Position numbers and translations under genes: made by a program. From the NCBI GenBank assembly GCA_030151145.1, contig JASLEL010000143.1, positions 1 through 8,565 on the forward strand: a stretch of DNA of 8,565 nucleotides, written 5' to 3'. Position 1 is the stretch's first letter. Every line of letters begins with the position of its first letter. The notes beneath the pieces are model-generated. The model saw nothing but the letters and a program-made list of their open reading frames with translations, made no database searches and was not told the origin of the DNA. This DNA is from Aquirhabdus sp. (GTDB lineage Bacteria > Pseudomonadota > Gammaproteobacteria > Pseudomonadales > Moraxellaceae). This document shows positions 6,118 to 8,565 of the stretch, in pieces.

Positions 6118-7635
6118 ATGAAAATTGAAGAATTTGAGCGCCTGGTTCAGGCGGGTTATCGCTATATCCCTGTATTTTCCCAACGTCTGGCGGATACCGA
6201 CACGCCAGTTTCGGTTTTTGCACGTCTACGCGCACAGGCTGAGCCTGCGCATCGCGCCCGTTACTTGTTTGAGTCGGTGCATGGTGGTGAGCGCTGGGGG
6301 CGTTATTCCATCGTGGGCTTAGGCAATGGCACGGTATTTCAGTGCCGGGGTGGCGTGATCCAGATCCAGCATGCCGATGGCACACGTGAGTCCGTGCAGA
6401 CGCAAGACCCCTTTGCCTTTATCCGTACCTTCCAGTCGGCCTTCCATGTGCCGCCTGCCAGCGAAGTGCCGACCTTGCCAAAATTCACCGGCGGGCTGGT
6501 GGGCTATTTTGGCTATGACACGGTGCGCTATATCGAGCCGCGCCTGTCGCATGTGCCTGAGTCTGACCCGATTGGGCTGCCAGACTTCTGGTTTATGGTG
6601 TCGGATACTGTCGTCGTGTTTGATAATCTGCGCGACACGCTGTCGATCATCACCCATGCCGATAGTCAGGAGCCCAACGCTTATGCCGAGGCGCAAGCGC
6701 GGCTGCAGGCCGTCGAAGCAGCACTGGCGCTGCCGGTCTCGCTGAAGGCTATACCTCATACGGCACCAGTCTTTGTCTCGCAAAGCGGCGATGAGAAGTT
6801 TAAGACCGATGTGACGCGCATCCAGGAATACATCAAGGCGGGTGATGTCATGCAGGTGGTGCCAAGCCAGCGCATGAGCAGTCCCTTTGATGGCGATCCG
6901 CTGTCGGTCTATCGGGCGCTACGTCATCTGAATCCGTCGCCTTATATGTTCCTCGTCGATGGCGAGACGCTGGCGGACGAGACGGGGGCGAGCAAGCCTT
7001 TCCACCTCGTCGGCTCCTCGCCCGAGATCCTGACGCGACTGGAGGGCGATACCGTCACGGTACGCCCGCTGGCAGGCACGCGCCCACGTGGCAAGACCCC
7101 CGAAGAAGAGGCAGCCCTTGAGGCCGATCTCTTGGCCGATGGTAAAGAGATCGCTGAGCACCTGATGCTGATCGATCTGGGGCGCAACGATGTGGGCCGG
7201 GTCAGTCAGATCGGTAAGGTGCGCGTCACCGAGCAGATGGTGATCGAGAAATACTCGCACGTGATGCATATCGTCTCCAATGTCGAAGGCAAGGTGCGCC
7301 CTGAGCTGGATGCGCTGGATGTCTTTAAGGCGACCTTCCCGGCGGGCACGCTGTCGGGTGCGCCCAAGATCCGTGCCATGGAGATCATCGACGAGCTTGA
7401 GCCAGTCAAACGGGGTGTGTTTGGCGGGGCAGTCGGCTATCTCGGCTGGCATGGCGAGATGGACATGGCGATCGCGATTCGTACAGCCGTGATTGCGGGT
7501 GGTCAGGTGCATGTACAGGCGGGCGCGGGGATCGTTGCGGACTCCGTACCGGCCAGTGAATGGAATGAAACCCTCATCAAAGCGCGCGCCGTGATCAAGG
7601 CGGTCGAATTATCGGCAAACGGACTGGTTTTTTAG
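6118..7635 (+). CDS. trpE: Anthranilate synthase component I (TrpE)
   Basis: TrpE, with the glutamine amidotransferase TrpG, converts chorismate to anthranilate, the first committed step of tryptophan synthesis. The protein has 505 residues, usual for the family. I chose ATG 6118 because MKIEEFERL aligns with the Pseudomonas TrpE N-terminus as I recall it (MNREEFLRL); ATG 6106 and 6115 and TTG 6100 are alternatives. The N-terminal domain carries the feedback motif LFES (50-53) and GGLVGYFGYD (125-134). The chorismate-binding domain runs from about 225 to the end, with NPSPYMF (272-278), GSSPE (299-303), RPLAGTRPRG (316-325), LIDLGRNDVGRV (351-362), HVMHIVSNVEG (381-391) and GTLSGAPKIRAMEIIDELEP (410-429). 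Residues matching Salmonella TrpE sites where mutations abolish Trp feedback (E52, S53, N272, P273, M277, F278, G299) are all present, so the enzyme should be Trp-inhibited. A roughly ten-residue insertion lies at about 281-294. No trpG, trpD or trpC follows, so trpE is unlinked here. Confidence 0.97.
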   Translation: MKIEEFERLVQAGYRYIPVFSQRLADTDTPVSVFARLRAQAEPAHRARYLFESVHGGERWGRYSIVGLGNGTVFQCRGGVIQIQHADGTRESVQTQDPFAFIRTFQSAFHVPPASEVPTLPKFTGGLVGYFGYDTVRYIEPRLSHVPESDPIGLPDFWFMVSDTVVVFDNLRDTLSIITHADSQEPNAYAEAQARLQAVEAALALPVSLKAIPHTAPVFVSQSGDEKFKTDVTRIQEYIKAGDVMQVVPSQRMSSPFDGDPLSVYRALRHLNPSPYMFLVDGETLADETGASKPFHLVGSSPEILTRLEGDTVTVRPLAGTRPRGKTPEEEAALEADLLADGKEIAEHLMLIDLGRNDVGRVSQIGKVRVTEQMVIEKYSHVMHIVSNVEGKVRPELDALDVFKATFPAGTLSGAPKIRAMEIIDELEPVKRGVFGGAVGYLGWHGEMDMAIAIRTAVIAGGQVHVQAGAGIVADSVPASEWNETLIKARAVIKAVELSANGLVF

Positions 7636-7653
7636 TTTTTTTGAAAAAACGGG

Positions 7654-7669
7654 CTTGCCATGCGGCAAG
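7654..7669. repeat. 6-bp inverted repeat overlapping the tRNA promoter -35
   Basis: CTTGCC (7654-7659) and GGCAAG (7664-7669) form a perfect stem around ATGC, and the left arm contains most of the -35 TTGCCA. On the + strand no T-tract follows. Read on the - strand, the stem is followed closely by a run of six T, like a weak leftward terminator. An AT-only hairpin (7627-7633 with 7644-7650) just upstream may help end trpE transcription. Confidence 0.45.
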
Positions 7670-7682
7670 TCTCTGTTACAAT
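7655..7682 (+). promoter_or_regulatory. tRNA operon promoter (sigma70 type)
   Basis: TTGCCA (7655-7660) and TACAAT (7677-7682) are separated by 16 bases and each matches consensus well. The discriminator that follows (GCACGC) is GC-rich, as in promoters of stable RNA genes under stringent (ppGpp) control. The first tRNA begins 37 bases after the -10, leaving a short 5' leader. Stringent control is inferred from the discriminator only. Confidence 0.75.
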
Positions 7683-7719
7683 GCACGCCGCTTTGATGCA
7701 CTTGTTGATGTTGACGTAA

Positions 7720-7795
<76 letters not shown>

Positions 7796-7864
7796 TTTAG
7801 GTGGTGAGCTTAAATGTCTGCAAGTGATTGAGGTATAACAATTGGCGGTGTGCTGATTGTATTT

Positions 7865-7948
7865 GGTGAGGTTCCCGAGCGGTCAAAGGGATCAGACTGT
7901 AACTCTGACGCGAAAGCTTCGAAGGTTCGAATCCTTCCCTCACCACCA
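7865..7948 (+). tRNA. tyrU: tRNA-Tyr (anticodon GTA)
   Basis: This 84-base class II tRNA has a long variable arm. The acceptor GGTGAGG pairs with CCTCACC. The anticodon stem TCAGA/TCTGA encloses CTGTAAC, with GTA at 7899-7901. The T-arm is GAAGG-TTCGAAT-CCTTC. The discriminator is A and CCA is encoded. It is second in the operon, 69 bases after tRNA-Thr. Confidence 0.97.
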
Positions 7949-8005
7949 TATTTGTTGTGTTGTTGTGCTGCTACTGATGTGGCAGTTGTGAGTGGTACCA
8001 GTTGT

Positions 8006-8081
8006 GCGGGAGTAGCTCAGTTGGTAGAGCGTCAGCCTTCCAAGCTGAATGTCGCGAGTTCGAACCTCGTCTCCCGCTCCA
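8006..8081 (+). tRNA. glyT: tRNA-Gly (anticodon TCC)
   Basis: This 76-base gene has acceptor GCGGGAG paired with CTCCCGC. The anticodon stem TCAGC/GCTGA encloses CTTCCAA, with TCC at 8039-8041. The discriminator is T, as expected for bacterial tRNA-Gly, and CCA is encoded. It reads GGA and GGG. It is third in the operon, 57 bases after tRNA-Tyr and 24 before the next tRNA. Confidence 0.97.
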
Positions 8082-8105
8082 TGATACGGTTTGCCGTTAA
8101 GTTTT

Positions 8106-8180
<75 letters not shown>

Positions 8181-8289
8181 TATGTGGTACGACCCAAGGA
8201 AAGCGTGATTTCATAAAATGGAATGTCCTGCCTTGTGGTTTGTGATGCTGTTGCAGTGTTGATGTAAATGTAAGCGCAAACGATCATGA

Positions 8290-8316
8290 CAGGCGGGCCA
8301 AGTGCCTGCTTGTTGT
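8290..8316 (+). terminator. Weak terminator-like hairpin after the tRNA operon
   Basis: CAGGC (8290-8294) pairs with GCCTG (8304-8308) over a nine-base loop, and a T-rich but interrupted tail (CTTGTTGTTTTG) follows. The stem is short and the T run broken by G, so termination would be partial. Partial read-through into tuf would fit the tRNA-tufB cotranscription known in E. coli. Confidence 0.35.
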
Positions 8317-8332
8317 TTTGTTGGCGGGTAGT

Positions 8333-8348
8333 CGGCGCGGGTGCGCCG
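8333..8348 (+). repeat. GC-rich 6-bp hairpin upstream of tuf
   Basis: CGGCGC (8333-8338) and GCGCCG (8343-8348) are exact reverse complements around GGGT. There is no T-tract after it. It may be a pause or processing site between the tRNAs and tuf, or an upstream element of a tuf promoter. Confidence 0.45.
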
Positions 8349-8361
8349 CACGTGTCTAAAC

Positions 8362-8384
8362 GACGTGTATAGACGTGTATAAAT
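8362..8384 (+). promoter_or_regulatory. Tandem 10-bp repeat with -10-like element before tuf
   Basis: GACGTGTATA occurs twice head to tail (8362-8371 and 8372-8381), a period close to one helical turn. The second copy runs into TATAAAT (8378-8384), a strong -10-like sequence preceded by TG. No good -35 is present 16-18 bases upstream. This may be a tuf promoter starting near 8390, giving a leader of about 35 bases. Confidence 0.45.
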
Positions 8385-8424
8385 TGTCTGGATGTTCCAT
8401 CCGACGTGGACGAGGGAGACTCTC

Positions 8425-8565
8425 ATGGCAAAGGCCAAGTTTGAACGTAACAAGCCGCACGTTAACGTCGGCACCATCGGTCACGTTGACCATGGTAAAA
8501 CCACCCTGACTGCTGCAATCAGCCTGAACTGTGCGAAAGCATACGGTGGCGAAGTCAAGAACCTG
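8425..8565 (+). CDS. tufB: Elongation factor Tu, N-terminal part (runs off the window)
   Basis: Only the first 47 codons are present. EF-Tu is the GTPase that carries aminoacyl-tRNA to the ribosome A site. The sequence begins MAKAKFERNKPHVNVGTIGH and contains the P-loop GHVDHGKT at 19-26, which binds the GTP phosphates. The ATG at 8425 has a strong Shine-Dalgarno, GAGGGAG at 8412-8418, six bases upstream. It lies downstream of four tRNA genes, as tufB does in E. coli, so that symbol is used by synteny; a second tuf copy may exist elsewhere. The residues after TTLTAAI (SLNCAKAYGGEVKNL) differ from the usual TTVLAKTYGG-type sequence, but the frame is intact to the window edge. Confidence 0.98.
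   Translation, partial: MAKAKFERNKPHVNVGTIGHVDHGKTTLTAAISLNCAKAYGGEVKNL

Overview
This window looks like an ordinary chromosomal housekeeping segment of a gammaproteobacterium, most likely a GC-rich member of the Moraxellaceae. The base composition is clearly above that of Acinetobacter (estimated by eye, not computed). Three things point there. The EF-Tu N-terminus begins MAKAKFERNKPHVNVGTIGH. The small H-NS protein ends TWTGRGKPPRW...DFLI. The gene order hns - gspN - gspC - gspD - gph - trpE - four tRNAs - tuf matches, as far as I recall, the order in Acinetobacter. All genes are on the + strand. Genus cannot be decided from the sequence alone.

Layout. 24-356 encodes an H-NS family nucleoid protein. 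357-895 has no convincing protein gene. It holds an inverted repeat just after the hns stop, a tandem 14-bp repeat, a bulged hairpin, a good intrinsic terminator at 718-743, and then the presumed promoter region of the secretion genes. 896-5010 is a three-gene type II secretion cluster: gspN and gspC overlap by one base, and gspD follows after 144 bases. GspC is the inner-membrane link and GspD the outer-membrane secretin, so this cluster supplies the periplasm-spanning gate. The ATPase, inner-membrane platform and pseudopilin genes are not in view. 5175-5879 is gph, a HAD-family phosphoglycolate phosphatase. After a 238-base gap with several inverted repeats comes trpE (6118-7635), the first enzyme of tryptophan synthesis, with its feedback-site residues intact.

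7655-8180 is a tRNA operon with a sigma70-type promoter and a GC-rich discriminator. The order is Thr(TGT), Tyr(GTA), Gly(TCC), Thr(GGT), the same as thrU-tyrU-glyT-thrT in E. coli. As in E. coli, a tuf gene for EF-Tu follows (8425 to the window edge). The tRNA-to-tuf spacer of 244 bases has hairpins and a tandem 10-bp repeat that creates a -10-like element.

I found no mobile element, CRISPR array, defence system or unknown multi-gene system. The points worth a second look are small: a possible structured RNA or long 3' UTR after hns, the trpE leader, a ten-residue insertion in TrpE beside the tryptophan pocket, a serine-rich loop in GspD, U73 in tRNA-Thr(GGT), and the repeats before tuf.
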